A DNA stretch of 64,000 nucleotides from Leifsonia sp. Root112D2. GTDB lineage: Bacteria > Actinomycetota > Actinomycetes > Actinomycetales > Microbacteriaceae. Below are positions 15,233 to 23,835 of this stretch, in pieces. The stretch covers positions 1,543,480 through 1,607,479 of the forward strand of contig NZ_LMCU01000001.1 of assembly GCF_001424905.1 (NCBI RefSeq), read 5' to 3'. Made by a program: the position numbers and the translations under genes. Each line of letters begins with the position of its first letter. The stretch's first letter is position 1. The notes under the pieces are model-generated. The model made no database searches, was not told where the DNA came from, and saw only the letters and a list, made by a program, of their open reading frames with translations.

Positions 15233-16111
15233 TCACTTTCTGCCCTGTCGACCCACGCGGGAGGCCACGTTCGTCAGGCGACCGATGCCGTCGATATCGA
15301 CGGTGACCTCGTCGCCGGCGCGCAGCGTGAAGTCGGCCTCGGGCACGATACCCGTGCCCGTCAAGAGAATCACACCGTCGGGAAAGTCGAGACCGCGGAA
15401 CAGCCAGTCGGCGAGCTCGTCGAGCCCACGTGCCATCTGATCGGTCGACGAGGCACCCTCGAACACGAGGGCGCCGTCGCGGCGAATCTCCAGCCCGATA
15501 GCGAATGGAGTCTCGGCGACCCAGGCCGGCACGATCTCGGGCCCGAGAGCACAGGCCGCGGTGAACACCTTTGCCTGCGGCAGGTAGAGCAGGTTTTCGC
15601 CCTCGATCGAGCGGCTCGACGCGTCATTGCCGGGAACGTAGCCGAACAGCGCGCCGCTCGAATGCAGGACTATTCCGAGCTCGGGCTCGGGCACATTCCA
15701 CTCCGAATCGACACGCACGCCAATGGTCTCGTCCGGGCCTCGTGTGCGCACACCGGTCGACTTGAAGAACAGTTCCGGACGCTCGGCGCCGTAGACGCGG
15801 TCGTATGGTGTGCCGTCGCTTGCCTCCTCGATACGGCCGTCGCGACTGCGCAGGTAGGTCACACCCGCCGCCCACACCTCCTGCTGCGGATCGATCGGGG
15901 CCAGCACGCGGTCGGGGCTGGCACCGCCTTCCGCGGCCTCTTCGACGGCCTGCCGCGCCGCCATTGGCGAAAGACACAGCAACTGCGACAGGCTCATGCC
16001 CAGCCGGGAATATTCATTACCGCGGCGCACAAGCCACAGGGTTTCCCCTCCGGCGTCCGCACGGGTGAGCGCCAATGCAGGCCGCGCCCGCGTGGCATCC
16101 GTCTCGGTCAA
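15233..16111 (-). CDS. FAH-family 2-keto-3-deoxy-sugar-acid dehydratase
   Basis: This fumarylacetoacetate-hydrolase-fold protein has metal ligands in VPEPELGIVL and the GYVPGNDASSRSIEG block, followed by YLPQAKVFTAACALGPEI. At 292 residues it resembles the KdaD/XylX enzymes that convert 2-keto-3-deoxy-pentonates to 2,5-dioxopentanoate. A much longer open frame runs upstream, but the real start is the TTG overlapping the upstream stop (TTGA), with GAGGGAG before it. Position between an IlvD dehydratase and a KGSADH supports the dehydratase role over a hydrolase. Confidence 0.85.
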   Translation of the reverse strand: MTETDATRARPALALTRADAGGETLWLVRRGNEYSRLGMSLSQLLCLSPMAARQAVEEAAEGGASPDRVLAPIDPQQEVWAAGVTYLRSRDGRIEEASDGTPYDRVYGAERPELFFKSTGVRTRGPDETIGVRVDSEWNVPEPELGIVLHSSGALFGYVPGNDASSRSIEGENLLYLPQAKVFTAACALGPEIVPAWVAETPFAIGLEIRRDGALVFEGASSTDQMARGLDELADWLFRGLDFPDGVILLTGTGIVPEADFTLRAGDEVTVDIDGIGRLTNVASRVGRQGRK

Positions 16112-17817
16112 TGTGACTCCCTCGTGACGACGGAGCCGCTCGAGCCGACGAGAAAGTCGAGGTCGGCGCCGGAGTCGGCTCCCTGAACGTGATCGATGTA
16201 CAGCTTTTGCCAGCCGCGGTCCGAACGCGCGAAGCCGTCTGCCGCGCGCTGGGCGACCGTGCGGTTCGCGAGCTCGGCCTCGTCGACGAGTAATTCGAGG
16301 CGGCGGCCCGGAACGTCGAGCGAGATGAGGTCGCCATCCTGCACCAGGGCGAGCGGCCCGCCCGCCGCGGCCTCCGGGGCCACGTGCAGAACGACGGTGC
16401 CGTATGCCGTTCCCGACATGCGCCCGTCGCTGATGCGCACGACATCGCGAATCCCCTGCTTCAACAGCTTCTGCGGCAGCGGCAGGTTCGCGACCTCGGG
16501 CATGCCGGGGTAGCCCTTGGGCCCGCACCCGCGCAGCACGAACACTGAGTCGGCGTCGACGTCGAGATCAGGATCGTCGAGTCGCGCGTGGGCATCCTCG
16601 ATGGAGTCGAAGACGACCGCGCGCCCAGTGTGCACCAACAGCTCCGGGGTCGCGGCAGCGGGCTTGATAATCGCGCCGCGCGGAGCGAGGTTGCCTCGGA
16701 GAACGGCGATACCGGCGTCGTCCTGCAGAGGATCTGCGCGGAGCGAGATGACGTCGCGATCCCACACATCGTGGCCGCCGAGGTAGTCGGTGAGCGGTTG
16801 GCCGGTGACGGTCTGCGCGTTCGGGTCGAGCAGGTCGACAAGCTGGTCGAGCACGGCCAGAAAGCCTCCGGCGCGAAAAAGGTCTTCCATCAGGTAGTGG
16901 CCGGCTGGCTGTAGGTTGACGAGCAGGGGCACCTGGCCACCGATGCGATCGAAGTCCTCCAGGGTGAGGTCGATGCCGAGACGGCCGGCGATGGCCAGCA
17001 GATGTACGACGGCATTGGTCGAGCCGCCGATGCCGGCGAGGGCGATGATCGCGTTGTGGAATGACTCCTTCGTGATCACCTGCGAGATGCGACGGTCTTC
17101 CAGAGCGAGCTCTACGGCGAGTCGACCTGAAGCGTGGGCGGCCTCCAGCAGCCTGCTGTCGGCGGCCGGAGTACCGGCAACGCCGGGAATAGTCATGCCA
17201 AGCGCCTCGGCCATGAGCCCCATCGTGGAGGCCGTGCCCATGGTGTTGCAGTGGCCCTTGCTTCGGATCATCGTCTTGTCGGTCGCCTCGAACTCCGCCT
17301 CCGCAAGGTTTCCGGCGCGTACCTCCTCTGACAACTGCCACACTCCGGTGCCACAACCCATCCGCTCGCCGCGGAAATATCCGTTCAACATGGGGCCGCC
17401 GGGCACCACGACGGCAGGTATGTCAACGGATGCGGCGCCCATAAGCAGAGCCGGGATGGTCTTGTCGCATCCGCCCAACAGCACGGCGGCATCGATCGGG
17501 TTGGCCCGCAGCATCTCCTCGATTGCCATCGCGGCCATATTGCGCCACAGCATCGCAGTTGGCTTCATGAGTGTCTCGCCGAGCGAGACCACGGGCATGT
17601 TGACAGGCACGCCGCCCGCCTCCCAGACGCCCTGCTTGACGTACTCGGCGACCTCGTTCAGGTGCATGTTGCAGGGAGTCAGGTCGCTTGCGGTGTTCGC
17701 GATGGCAATCTGTGGGCGCCCGTCGAAGGCATGGTCGGGTACTCCTCTGCGCATCCACGCACGGTGAATGTAAGGGTCGCGGCCTTCGCCGCCGTACCAG
17801 CCCTGGGAGCGGACCAT
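16108..17817 (-). CDS. IlvD/EDD family sugar-acid dehydratase (arabinonate/xylonate type)
   Basis: The 569-residue iron-sulfur dehydratase has cluster cysteines in LTPCNMHLNE, LGGCDKTIPA and GCGTGVW, plus KGHCNTMGTASTM and the late DGRMSGTAYG active-site segment. FRGERMGCGTG and the opening QGWYGGEGRDPYIHRAWM are typical of sugar-acid rather than branched-chain dehydratases. The start was set at ATG 17817 because GAGG lies just upstream; two GTGs and an ATG upstream lack one. It is the first gene of the operon and has a palindromic operator about 17 bases upstream. The exact pentonate or hexarate substrate cannot be read from sequence. Confidence 0.88.
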   Translation of the reverse strand: MVRSQGWYGGEGRDPYIHRAWMRRGVPDHAFDGRPQIAIANTASDLTPCNMHLNEVAEYVKQGVWEAGGVPVNMPVVSLGETLMKPTAMLWRNMAAMAIEEMLRANPIDAAVLLGGCDKTIPALLMGAASVDIPAVVVPGGPMLNGYFRGERMGCGTGVWQLSEEVRAGNLAEAEFEATDKTMIRSKGHCNTMGTASTMGLMAEALGMTIPGVAGTPAADSRLLEAAHASGRLAVELALEDRRISQVITKESFHNAIIALAGIGGSTNAVVHLLAIAGRLGIDLTLEDFDRIGGQVPLLVNLQPAGHYLMEDLFRAGGFLAVLDQLVDLLDPNAQTVTGQPLTDYLGGHDVWDRDVISLRADPLQDDAGIAVLRGNLAPRGAIIKPAAATPELLVHTGRAVVFDSIEDAHARLDDPDLDVDADSVFVLRGCGPKGYPGMPEVANLPLPQKLLKQGIRDVVRISDGRMSGTAYGTVVLHVAPEAAAGGPLALVQDGDLISLDVPGRRLELLVDEAELANRTVAQRAADGFARSDRGWQKLYIDHVQGADSGADLDFLVGSSGSVVTRESH

Positions 17818-17833
17818 TCTTGACCTCACTGTC

Positions 17834-17847
17834 ACGAAACATTTCGT
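17834..17847. promoter_or_regulatory. Candidate operator of the sugar-acid operon
   Basis: ACGAAACATTTCGT is a 14-bp palindrome with only the two central bases unpaired. It sits directly upstream of the IlvD-type start, downstream of an AT-rich TAATAT box on the minus strand, where a repressor would block transcription. No regulator gene adjoins it. Confidence 0.6.
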
Positions 17848-17996
17848 TAATATTACGACTGTTTTTCCCTGCGACCTCAGGCTAGGGAAGGGGCGTGACT
17901 CTGTCAAGCTTCGGCGGCTGCCTCAACGAGCGTGCACTCGAAATGCGGTTGGGGACCAGATCGGCGTTTGCCCTGGGTCTGCGCAAAGGCCGGTGG

Positions 17997-18539
17997 TCAG
18001 CTGCCGGGCGGGGCGAAGAGCGGGCGTGCGTAAGACGGGTCTTCTTTGCTGCGGCGAGCCCATAAGCGGTGATAGGCCTCGTCTTGAGCATCCAAGGCGG
18101 CCGAGTATTCCGCTATGAGAACGCGGCGGGCAATTCGCCATTCGTTGTCGCGACGCTCGAATCGGTCGATGTAGCGTCCGCCGCTGAGGCCAAGGCGAGG
18201 AAGCTCCGGGCGCGCGTCAGGCTTCAGCCCGATGATGAGTTGAAAGTAGGTCTCCGCGTGGGCGAGGTCGCCGTCAAGATCGATCGACGTATTGATCAGG
18301 AGATGTTGACTGAACGTGCGGTGCGCGTCGCGCACTTCCCAGTCGGCGATCAGGGCTTCAGCCGCCGGGTGGTAGTCGATAGTGCCGCCATGGTGATCTG
18401 TTGCGTCCGGGTGAAAGGCAGAACGGACCATATCGAGATCCTTGCGGTCGAGGCCTCGCGCGTAGCGATTCAGGCAGTCGAGAATCGCTTGTCGATCCAT
18501 GAGGTCACGAACCGATTTGACTATGAATTCCTCGTCCAT
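17997..18539 (-). CDS. SnoaL-like / nuclear transport factor 2 family protein
   Basis: At 180 residues, this is a cone-shaped alpha+beta NTF2 fold by pattern: LMDRQAILDCLNRYARGLDRKDLDMVRSAF then HPDATDHHGG, and a closing YIDRFERRDNEWRIARRVLIAEY. This matches the group near ring-hydroxylating dioxygenase beta subunits and hydroxysteroid-type isomerases or dehydratases. The start MDEEFIVKSV has AGAGAG upstream. It is divergent from the ABC importer operon and may act on its substrate. No catalytic assignment is safe. Confidence 0.75.
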   Translation of the reverse strand: MDEEFIVKSVRDLMDRQAILDCLNRYARGLDRKDLDMVRSAFHPDATDHHGGTIDYHPAAEALIADWEVRDAHRTFSQHLLINTSIDLDGDLAHAETYFQLIIGLKPDARPELPRLGLSGGRYIDRFERRDNEWRIARRVLIAEYSAALDAQDEAYHRLWARRSKEDPSYARPLFAPPGS

Positions 18540-18651
18540 CACATCTCTCTTTTTCTGATTCTGCGTTGATCGGGCTTCGAGGGCTCCACTGCAGATCATC
18601 GGGTTGGATGTCGCTTGCTCGCAGCTCGCGCCCCGAAAGCATCCGATCAGT

Positions 18652-18680
18652 GTTCATTATGAGCACGTGTGGTTCATAAT
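18652..18680. promoter_or_regulatory. Paired operator-like direct repeats
   Basis: GTTCATTAT (18652-18660) and GTTCATAAT (18672-18680) lie 20 bp apart, about two helix turns, with CACGTG between them. They sit between the SnoaL-like gene and the ABC operon promoter, a likely activator or repressor site. Confidence 0.5.
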
Positions 18681-18733
18681 ACGAGCAATTAGCGTCGAGC
18701 GCGCAGGGGTATCGACCGCATCGCTGACGAGTG

Positions 18734-18763
18734 TTGACACGGCATCCTGAACTGGGGTAAATT
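18734..18763 (+). promoter_or_regulatory. Sigma-70-type promoter of the ABC operon
   Basis: TTGACA (18734-18739) is followed after 18 bases by TAAATT (18758-18763). It faces rightward toward the ABC genes and is downstream of the paired repeats. Confidence 0.6.
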
Positions 18764-18805
18764 CTACAGATGAAATCAACTTTCATACAGTGAAGTATTA
18801 GTGAA

Positions 18806-19669
18806 GTGGATACGCAGTGCAAACACGATGGTCGGTGCCGAGTGTCAGCCGCCCTTGATCGCAACAGCGTGCTCGGTGATGGGCTACAGGCGAGAGACCC
18901 GCTCTTGAACGATCAGCCGGCGGTCTCCCTGAGCGGCGTTTCGCTTTCCTACGGTTCGGTTCTCGCGGCGCACGACCTCAGCTTTGATGTCGGGCCGGGG
19001 GAGTTCGTCAGTCTCATCGGTCCTTCCGGCTGCGGCAAGAGCTCTGCGCTGCGAGCTATAGGCGGCCTGCTGCCGGCACAGGTCGGCGAGGTCACCGTCG
19101 CGGGTACTGCCGTTCGGGGCCCGCGGCCGAAGGATGTCTCATTCGTCTTTCAGGATCTTGCTTTGTACCCATGGCGCAGCGCCTTGCGCAATGTTGAGGT
19201 CGCGCTTCAGTTCGCCGGTGTCTCTCGTCGGCAACGGCGTGCTCGGGCGGTCGATGCCCTTCAGGCGGTGGGGCTGGGTGACGTGCCGGACCGGTTCCCC
19301 AGCCAGCTCTCGGGCGGAATGCAGCAGCGGGTTGCCATTGCGCGAGCGTTGGTGTCGGATGCCAAAATCCTGCTTCTGGACGAACCGTTTGCCGCCCTCG
19401 ACGAGCAGACCCGACTGCGACTGGGGGGCCAGCTGCTCACCCTGCTTGAGGAGCAGGGCAAGACCGTCGTCTTCGTGACACACAGTCTCTCGGAGGCCGC
19501 ATATCTGTCGGACCGCATCGTGGTGATGAGTCCGCGGCCCGCCACGATCAAGGACATCATCACGGTGCCGCTCGATCGTCCGCGGCATCCTTCGTTGATG
19601 CGTGCGCCTGAGTTCCACGAACTCACCGATCGGCTGACGTCGTTGCTTTTCGATGATGAGTCAGAGTGA
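18806..19669 (+). CDS. ABC transporter ATP-binding protein, SsuB/TauB/NrtD type
   Basis: It has Walker A GPSGCGKSSALR, the Q-loop in VFQDLALYPWRSALRN, signature LSGGMQQRVAIARAL, Walker B ILLLDEPFAALDEQTR and the switch His in FVTHSLSEA. The YPWRS segment and spacing are typical of the nitrate/sulfonate/taurine/pyrimidine-precursor importer group. The frame opens at GTG 18806 without a clear ribosome site; in-frame GTG 18869 and TTG 18905 are alternative starts, the latter giving the more usual N-terminus. Its stop overlaps the first permease start. Confidence 0.9.
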   Translation: MDTQCKHDGRCRVSAALDRNSVLGDGLQARDPLLNDQPAVSLSGVSLSYGSVLAAHDLSFDVGPGEFVSLIGPSGCGKSSALRAIGGLLPAQVGEVTVAGTAVRGPRPKDVSFVFQDLALYPWRSALRNVEVALQFAGVSRRQRRARAVDALQAVGLGDVPDRFPSQLSGGMQQRVAIARALVSDAKILLLDEPFAALDEQTRLRLGGQLLTLLEEQGKTVVFVTHSLSEAAYLSDRIVVMSPRPATIKDIITVPLDRPRHPSLMRAPEFHELTDRLTSLLFDDESE

Positions 19670-20430
19670 TTATGACCTCCTGGCGCAGGCCCGTCACATA
19701 CGTGGTGGTCATCGCGGTGATCCTCGCCGTCTGGTGGTCTCTCACCGCGTCCGGAGCGGTGAAGCCCTTGCTGTTGGCCGACCCTTCGCGGGTGTGGGCG
19801 GCGCTGGGGCTGCTGTTCGAGCATCCGTCTGCGGTCTTCGGACCCATCGGAGTGACCGTGGCGGAAACGACTATCGCCTTCATCGCCGCGTCCGTGCTGG
19901 CCATTCCGATCGGCCTGTTCGTGGGGTCCTCCGAGCTGCTGCGGCGTGCGTACGAGCCGCTTCTCACCACCGGCAGCGCGCTTCCTCTTGTTATTCTCTA
20001 CCCGGTTCTCGCCGCGACCATGGGCATCGGCGGCAGCTCCAAAGTGGCGCTCGGCCTGCTGTATGCGTTCTTCCCGGTGGCGATCGCCACGGCGCAGGCC
20101 GCCGCGACCATTGACCGGCGGCTCATGGTAGCCGCGCAGGTGATGGGTGCCGGTCGCGCCCAGGCCGTGCGCTCTGTTGTTCTGCCGGCGATCTCATTGC
20201 CCATCATCGCGGGGATGCGCGTGGCCCTGGCCCTCGCGTTGGTCACCATCATCGCCGCCGAGTTCATCTCCGGATCCGATGGCGTCGGTTACAACCTTGC
20301 CGCAGCCAGCCAGGGCCTCGACACGCCCGCGCTATTCGCGTGGGTCGTCATCGCCTGTGCGTTGACCATCGTCGTCAACGTCGTATTCACACTCGCAACG
20401 AACACCATATTGAAAGGGATAAAACGATGA
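19666..20430 (+). CDS. ABC transporter permease, SsuC/TauC type (first)
   Basis: It has six hydrophobic segments and the binding-protein-dependent transport EAA-type loop around AAQVMGAGRAQAVRSVVLPAISLPI. The N-terminus MTSWRRPVTYVVVIAVILAVWWSLT is the first membrane helix. GTG 19666 overlaps the ATPase stop by 3 bases (GTGA); ATG 19672 is also possible. It pairs with the second permease at 21471, so the channel is probably a heterodimer. Confidence 0.88.
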   Translation: MIMTSWRRPVTYVVVIAVILAVWWSLTASGAVKPLLLADPSRVWAALGLLFEHPSAVFGPIGVTVAETTIAFIAASVLAIPIGLFVGSSELLRRAYEPLLTTGSALPLVILYPVLAATMGIGGSSKVALGLLYAFFPVAIATAQAAATIDRRLMVAAQVMGAGRAQAVRSVVLPAISLPIIAGMRVALALALVTIIAAEFISGSDGVGYNLAAASQGLDTPALFAWVVIACALTIVVNVVFTLATNTILKGIKR

Positions 20431-21434
20431 AGATTTACCCGAGAATCGCACTGGGATTGGGCGCAACGGCATTGCTGCTCGCCATTTCGGCATGTAGTGG
20501 CGGCACATCGACACCGTCAACGGACTCGGGCGCGCCTGCAGCGCCGGCGAAGATCACCCTGGGGCTCGTGCAGGGGCAGGATTTCATTCACGCGATGCCT
20601 GCGCGTGTTGCCGAGGCACAGGGATTCTTCACGAAGGCCGGCCTCGATGTGAACATCGTCGCCTTCACGAGCGGATCCGATCTCACGAAGGCGATGGCCG
20701 GCGGAAGCGTCAATGTCGGTGCCGCCACAGGTCTGGATGCCGTCTCCGCCGCCGCGCATGACGTGAATCTTCAGGCCTTCTACGGCGTCGAGGGCGCCAG
20801 TCCCATGGCGCTGATCGTTCCCGCGACATCCACGATTCAGACGTTCGCAGATCTGAAGGGAAAGAAGGTGGGAATTTCCGCCTTCGGCTCCATGACGGAC
20901 TACACGCTCCGCGCCGCGCTGAACAAGGTCAACGTGCCTCTCAGTGAGGTGAAAGAGATCCCTCTGGGCGCGCCTGCGTCGACGATGGCCGGAATGGCCA
21001 ATGGTGACGTCGATGGATTCATCCTGCCCGTGAACTTCGCCTTCACAGTCGAGGCAAAGGGGTCGGGCAAACTGGCTCAGCCGGTTTCCGATGTGCTGGG
21101 AAGCAATGATCAGTTTGCGATCCTGATGGCCCAGGACACGTACATCACAGCCAACACTGCCGCTCTCAAGAAACTCGCCGGGGCATACACGGAGGCCATC
21201 AACTGGATGAAGGCCAATAAGGACGCCACCATCAAACTCGCGATGGCCAAGTTGGGCATGACAGACGTGATCGCCGCCAAGACATACAGCGCGCTGGTCG
21301 ATACGTTCACTCCCGATGGCACGCTCAACGCGTCTGGTCTTGAGTCCTATGCGAAGGCGCTCCCGGAGCTGAAGATCGCCACCGCTGTGCCGAAGTCATC
21401 GAGCTACATGACGAACTCGGTTCTGGGCAAGTAA
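20427..21434 (+). CDS. ABC transporter substrate-binding lipoprotein, SsuA/THI5 (NMT1) type
   Basis: Residues 1-21 form a lipoprotein signal with lipobox LLAISAC, then a Ser/Thr/Ala linker. The mature domain reads ITLGLVQGQDFIHAMPARVAEAQGFF, LTKAMAGGSVNVGAATGLD, FADLKGKKVGISAFGSMTDY, the usual landmarks of the NMT1/THI5-like family. Binding proteins of this family bring in sulfonates, nitrate, pyrimidine precursors or aromatic acids; the ligand cannot be inferred. Its ATG overlaps the permease stop (ATGA). Confidence 0.9.
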   Translation: MKIYPRIALGLGATALLLAISACSGGTSTPSTDSGAPAAPAKITLGLVQGQDFIHAMPARVAEAQGFFTKAGLDVNIVAFTSGSDLTKAMAGGSVNVGAATGLDAVSAAAHDVNLQAFYGVEGASPMALIVPATSTIQTFADLKGKKVGISAFGSMTDYTLRAALNKVNVPLSEVKEIPLGAPASTMAGMANGDVDGFILPVNFAFTVEAKGSGKLAQPVSDVLGSNDQFAILMAQDTYITANTAALKKLAGAYTEAINWMKANKDATIKLAMAKLGMTDVIAAKTYSALVDTFTPDGTLNASGLESYAKALPELKIATAVPKSSSYMTNSVLGK

Positions 21435-21470
21435 CTCGACCGGTTGCGAATCATGAGGAGGGTGGCAGCG

Positions 21471-22283
21471 TTGTCTACGGCAACTTCAGCAGTGGGAACT
21501 GTCTCCTCACCGGCGCCTGGACGCAGTGCGCTGGCCCGAAAGGCCAGCGCACTGCGGTGGGGCACCGTCGTCGCGGGCGTCGTGGTGTGGGAGCTGATCT
21601 GCCTGGGTCCGCTGCGCAATAACGACTACCTCGCGCCTCCAAGCTCGGTGCTCACGGCTGGGTTGCCGGCCGTCCTTCAGCCGGACAACCTGCTCGCGCT
21701 GTGGCAGACGACATCCCGATTCCTGGAGGCGTTCGTCGTCGTGGCCATCGTTGGCACGATTCTCGGACTGGTGCTCGGGCGGCTGCACCGCCAGATTTTT
21801 CACGGTGCCAGGGATGTTGTATCCGTTCTCTATGCGCTGCCGATGGTGCCGTTCTTTCCTCTCTTTGTGCTCTGGCTCGGGCTGGGAACTCCATCGGAGG
21901 TCGCGTTCGGTGTCATCCACGGAATCATGCCCGTCATCCTTATGGTGATGACCGCGAGCGCACGAATCGACCGTAACCTGGTCACATCCGGGCAGACGAT
22001 GGGTGCCAGCCGCATGCAGCGTTTGTCGTTCATCGTGCTGCCAGCCGTGGTACCTGAGATCATCGGTGCTCTGAAGATCGGCGCAGCATTGTCGCTGCTG
22101 GGTGTGCTCCTGGCCGAGCTGATGATCTCGATTGATGGGGTCGGACAGTTCATCGCCAACCAGGTCACTAATCACCAGGCAGCAAAGCTCGATGCCATGG
22201 TGATAGTCGTCTGCGTGGGCGTCGTCGTCATCAATTCCCTGCTCGGGCTGCTTGAGCGACGGGCCTCACACTGGCGTAGCTGA
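21471..22283 (+). CDS. ABC transporter permease, SsuC/TauC type (second)
   Basis: It has the same permease family as 19666-20430, with LGLVLGRLHRQIF, YALPMVPFFPLFVLWLG and the EAA-type loop SGQTMGASRMQRLSFIVLPAVVPEI. The start was taken as TTG 21471 since GAGGAGG lies 8 bases before it; in-frame ATG 21453 and TTG 21444 are alternatives. Two permeases flanking one binding protein with a single ATPase is less common for this family than a homodimeric permease. Confidence 0.85.
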   Translation: MSTATSAVGTVSSPAPGRSALARKASALRWGTVVAGVVVWELICLGPLRNNDYLAPPSSVLTAGLPAVLQPDNLLALWQTTSRFLEAFVVVAIVGTILGLVLGRLHRQIFHGARDVVSVLYALPMVPFFPLFVLWLGLGTPSEVAFGVIHGIMPVILMVMTASARIDRNLVTSGQTMGASRMQRLSFIVLPAVVPEIIGALKIGAALSLLGVLLAELMISIDGVGQFIANQVTNHQAAKLDAMVIVVCVGVVVINSLLGLLERRASHWRS

Positions 22284-22393
22284 TACAGCTCGCCGAATCA
22301 TGCTCGCCAGACCGGCTCCCTCACCGCCGTCTTCACCCATGCGCGAGGGGTTCCGTGCGCTCGCGGCACCGAAGTTGCTACCCTCGAAGAGAT

Positions 22394-23083
22394 ATGTCGT
22401 CGGAAATCCCTGCTCGTCGCCACGGCCGCCACGCCGCGGTCGCTGCGCCAGCGCCATCGACGCCACAGGCCCGCTCATCGTTCAGGCATAACATCGCCGT
22501 CGGCGTGACGGCGCTGGCGCTGGTGGCCGGCCTGTTTATCGCGCCCGCCGAACGGGCGGAGGCGCTGCCAAGTAACGCGACGGCGCATCTGGCTGATCAG
22601 GAGTTCGCCGTCGGCGGAGCCGTTCGTGCCGAGCCGGTTTCGCGCGATTCCGTCAGTGCCACCGACGGCGTGCAGACTCTGAGTTCAAACGGCACCAACG
22701 CGGACTGGGCCAAGCTCGTGCTCATGTACGGCGGGTGGCCGCAGAGCGAGCAGAATGTCACGGTCATCCTGCGCTGGATGCGGCAGGAGAACGGCACCAA
22801 CAATTGGTGGAACAGGAATAACCCCCTGAACAACGGCTACGGCTCCGGCGGAGGCGCGGGTCTCGGTAGCTATCCCGATCTCGCCACGGCCGCCGATTAC
22901 GCCGCGGCGAATCTGGTGCGAGGCTACCCGGCCATCGTCGCGGGCCTCGCGTCAAGCGCGTCGGCGGATGCTACGGCGCGGGCGATCTGGGCGTCGCCCT
23001 GGTCGACCAGCCACTACGCAAACGGCTCCCATTGGAGCAGCGCACCGGTCGACATCGTCAAGGCGCCCGCCTCGGCCTGGTAG
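22394..23083 (+). CDS. Secreted protein with a conserved WxRxNNPLN-type domain; possible cell-wall enzyme
   Basis: It starts at ATG 22394 (MSSEIPARRHGRHAAV). A long basic N-terminus precedes a hydrophobic segment (NIAVGVTALALVAGLFIAPAERAEA) ending in a signal-peptidase-like site. The exported domain (about 115-229) contains LRWMRQENGTNNWWNRNNPLNNGYG and YPDLATAADYAAANLV. The Glu in a helix followed by an Asn/Trp-rich loop and NPLN is reminiscent of lysozyme-like or glucosaminidase-like peptidoglycan hydrolases. I do not recognise the exact family, so enzymatic activity is a guess. Confidence 0.65.
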   Translation: MSSEIPARRHGRHAAVAAPAPSTPQARSSFRHNIAVGVTALALVAGLFIAPAERAEALPSNATAHLADQEFAVGGAVRAEPVSRDSVSATDGVQTLSSNGTNADWAKLVLMYGGWPQSEQNVTVILRWMRQENGTNNWWNRNNPLNNGYGSGGGAGLGSYPDLATAADYAAANLVRGYPAIVAGLASSASADATARAIWASPWSTSHYANGSHWSSAPVDIVKAPASAW

Positions 23084-23209
23084 CCATTGAGCCGGGGCCT
23101 GTCGATGGACTTCCGAGGCTTTCGCAAATGGCTCGGCCGTAGACCGGTCGAGCAGTGCGGCCGGCCCCCGCGGCCCGACGGTGCGGTGCGGACTCGGCAG
23201 TTCTCCCTT

Positions 23210-23788
23210 CTACTCGTCGTGGTCTGAGGCGTGCAGGTGCGCGCGTTCCCCGTCGTTGTCGAAGATCGTGAGAATCTCCACCGGGCCGCCGTGCGCACCG
23301 AAGTGGTGCGGGGTCATCGTTGAGAACTCGGCCGCGTCGCCCGCGGCAACAAGGATCGTTCGATCGCCGAGTTGCAGGCGCACGGTGCCGGAGAGCACGG
23401 CGAACCACTCGCGCCCCGGATGCACGCCTAACGGTGCCGGCGGCCGCTCGCCGGTGATGCGCATCTTCGCCACTGTCACGCCGTGCAGCGTGCGTTCACG
23501 GGAGAGCAGCCACGTCGTGAGCCCGCGCGTGTGCTCGGGTTGCGGCCGGATGACCACATCCTCATCGTCGTCGGATTCAATAAGCTCATCGAGAGTGGTG
23601 TCGAGCGCACGGGCAATCGGCACCAACTGGTCCAGGGCGATTCTGCGGTGGCCAGTCTCGATTCGGCTCAGCGTTGACGGGCTGAGGTAGCATCGCGCGG
23701 CGAGGGCATCCAGCGACCAGCCCCGAGCCATGCGCAGCCCGCGGATGCGTCGGCGAATCACCGTGTCCAAATCACTGTCTTGCGTCAT
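23210..23788 (-). CDS. XRE-family regulator with C-terminal cupin
   Basis: The N-terminal helix-turn-helix is LRMARGWSLDALAARCYLSPSTLSRIETGHR, followed by a cupin domain (GVHPGREWFAVLSGTVRLQLGDRTILVAAGDAAEF) of about 80 residues with the histidine-bearing HFGAHGG. The start was set at ATG 23788. The first-helix pattern and layout match small-molecule-sensing XRE-cupin repressors. It is divergent from the methyltransferase gene with only 47 bp between starts, so it probably controls that gene and itself; a TGCGC...GCGCA inverted repeat lies in the gap. Confidence 0.88.
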   Translation of the reverse strand: MTQDSDLDTVIRRRIRGLRMARGWSLDALAARCYLSPSTLSRIETGHRRIALDQLVPIARALDTTLDELIESDDDEDVVIRPQPEHTRGLTTWLLSRERTLHGVTVAKMRITGERPPAPLGVHPGREWFAVLSGTVRLQLGDRTILVAAGDAAEFSTMTPHHFGAHGGPVEILTIFDNDGERAHLHASDHDE

Positions 23789-23835
23789 GCGCAAGAGTGT
23801 ATGCCTCAAGCGCAGGAATCGCCTAGCGTGGAGGG

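Noticed and set aside
16112..16528. N-terminal extension of the FAH-family frame
   Set aside because: This part overlaps the IlvD-type gene out of frame; a TTG start coupled to that gene's stop gives a normal-length enzyme.
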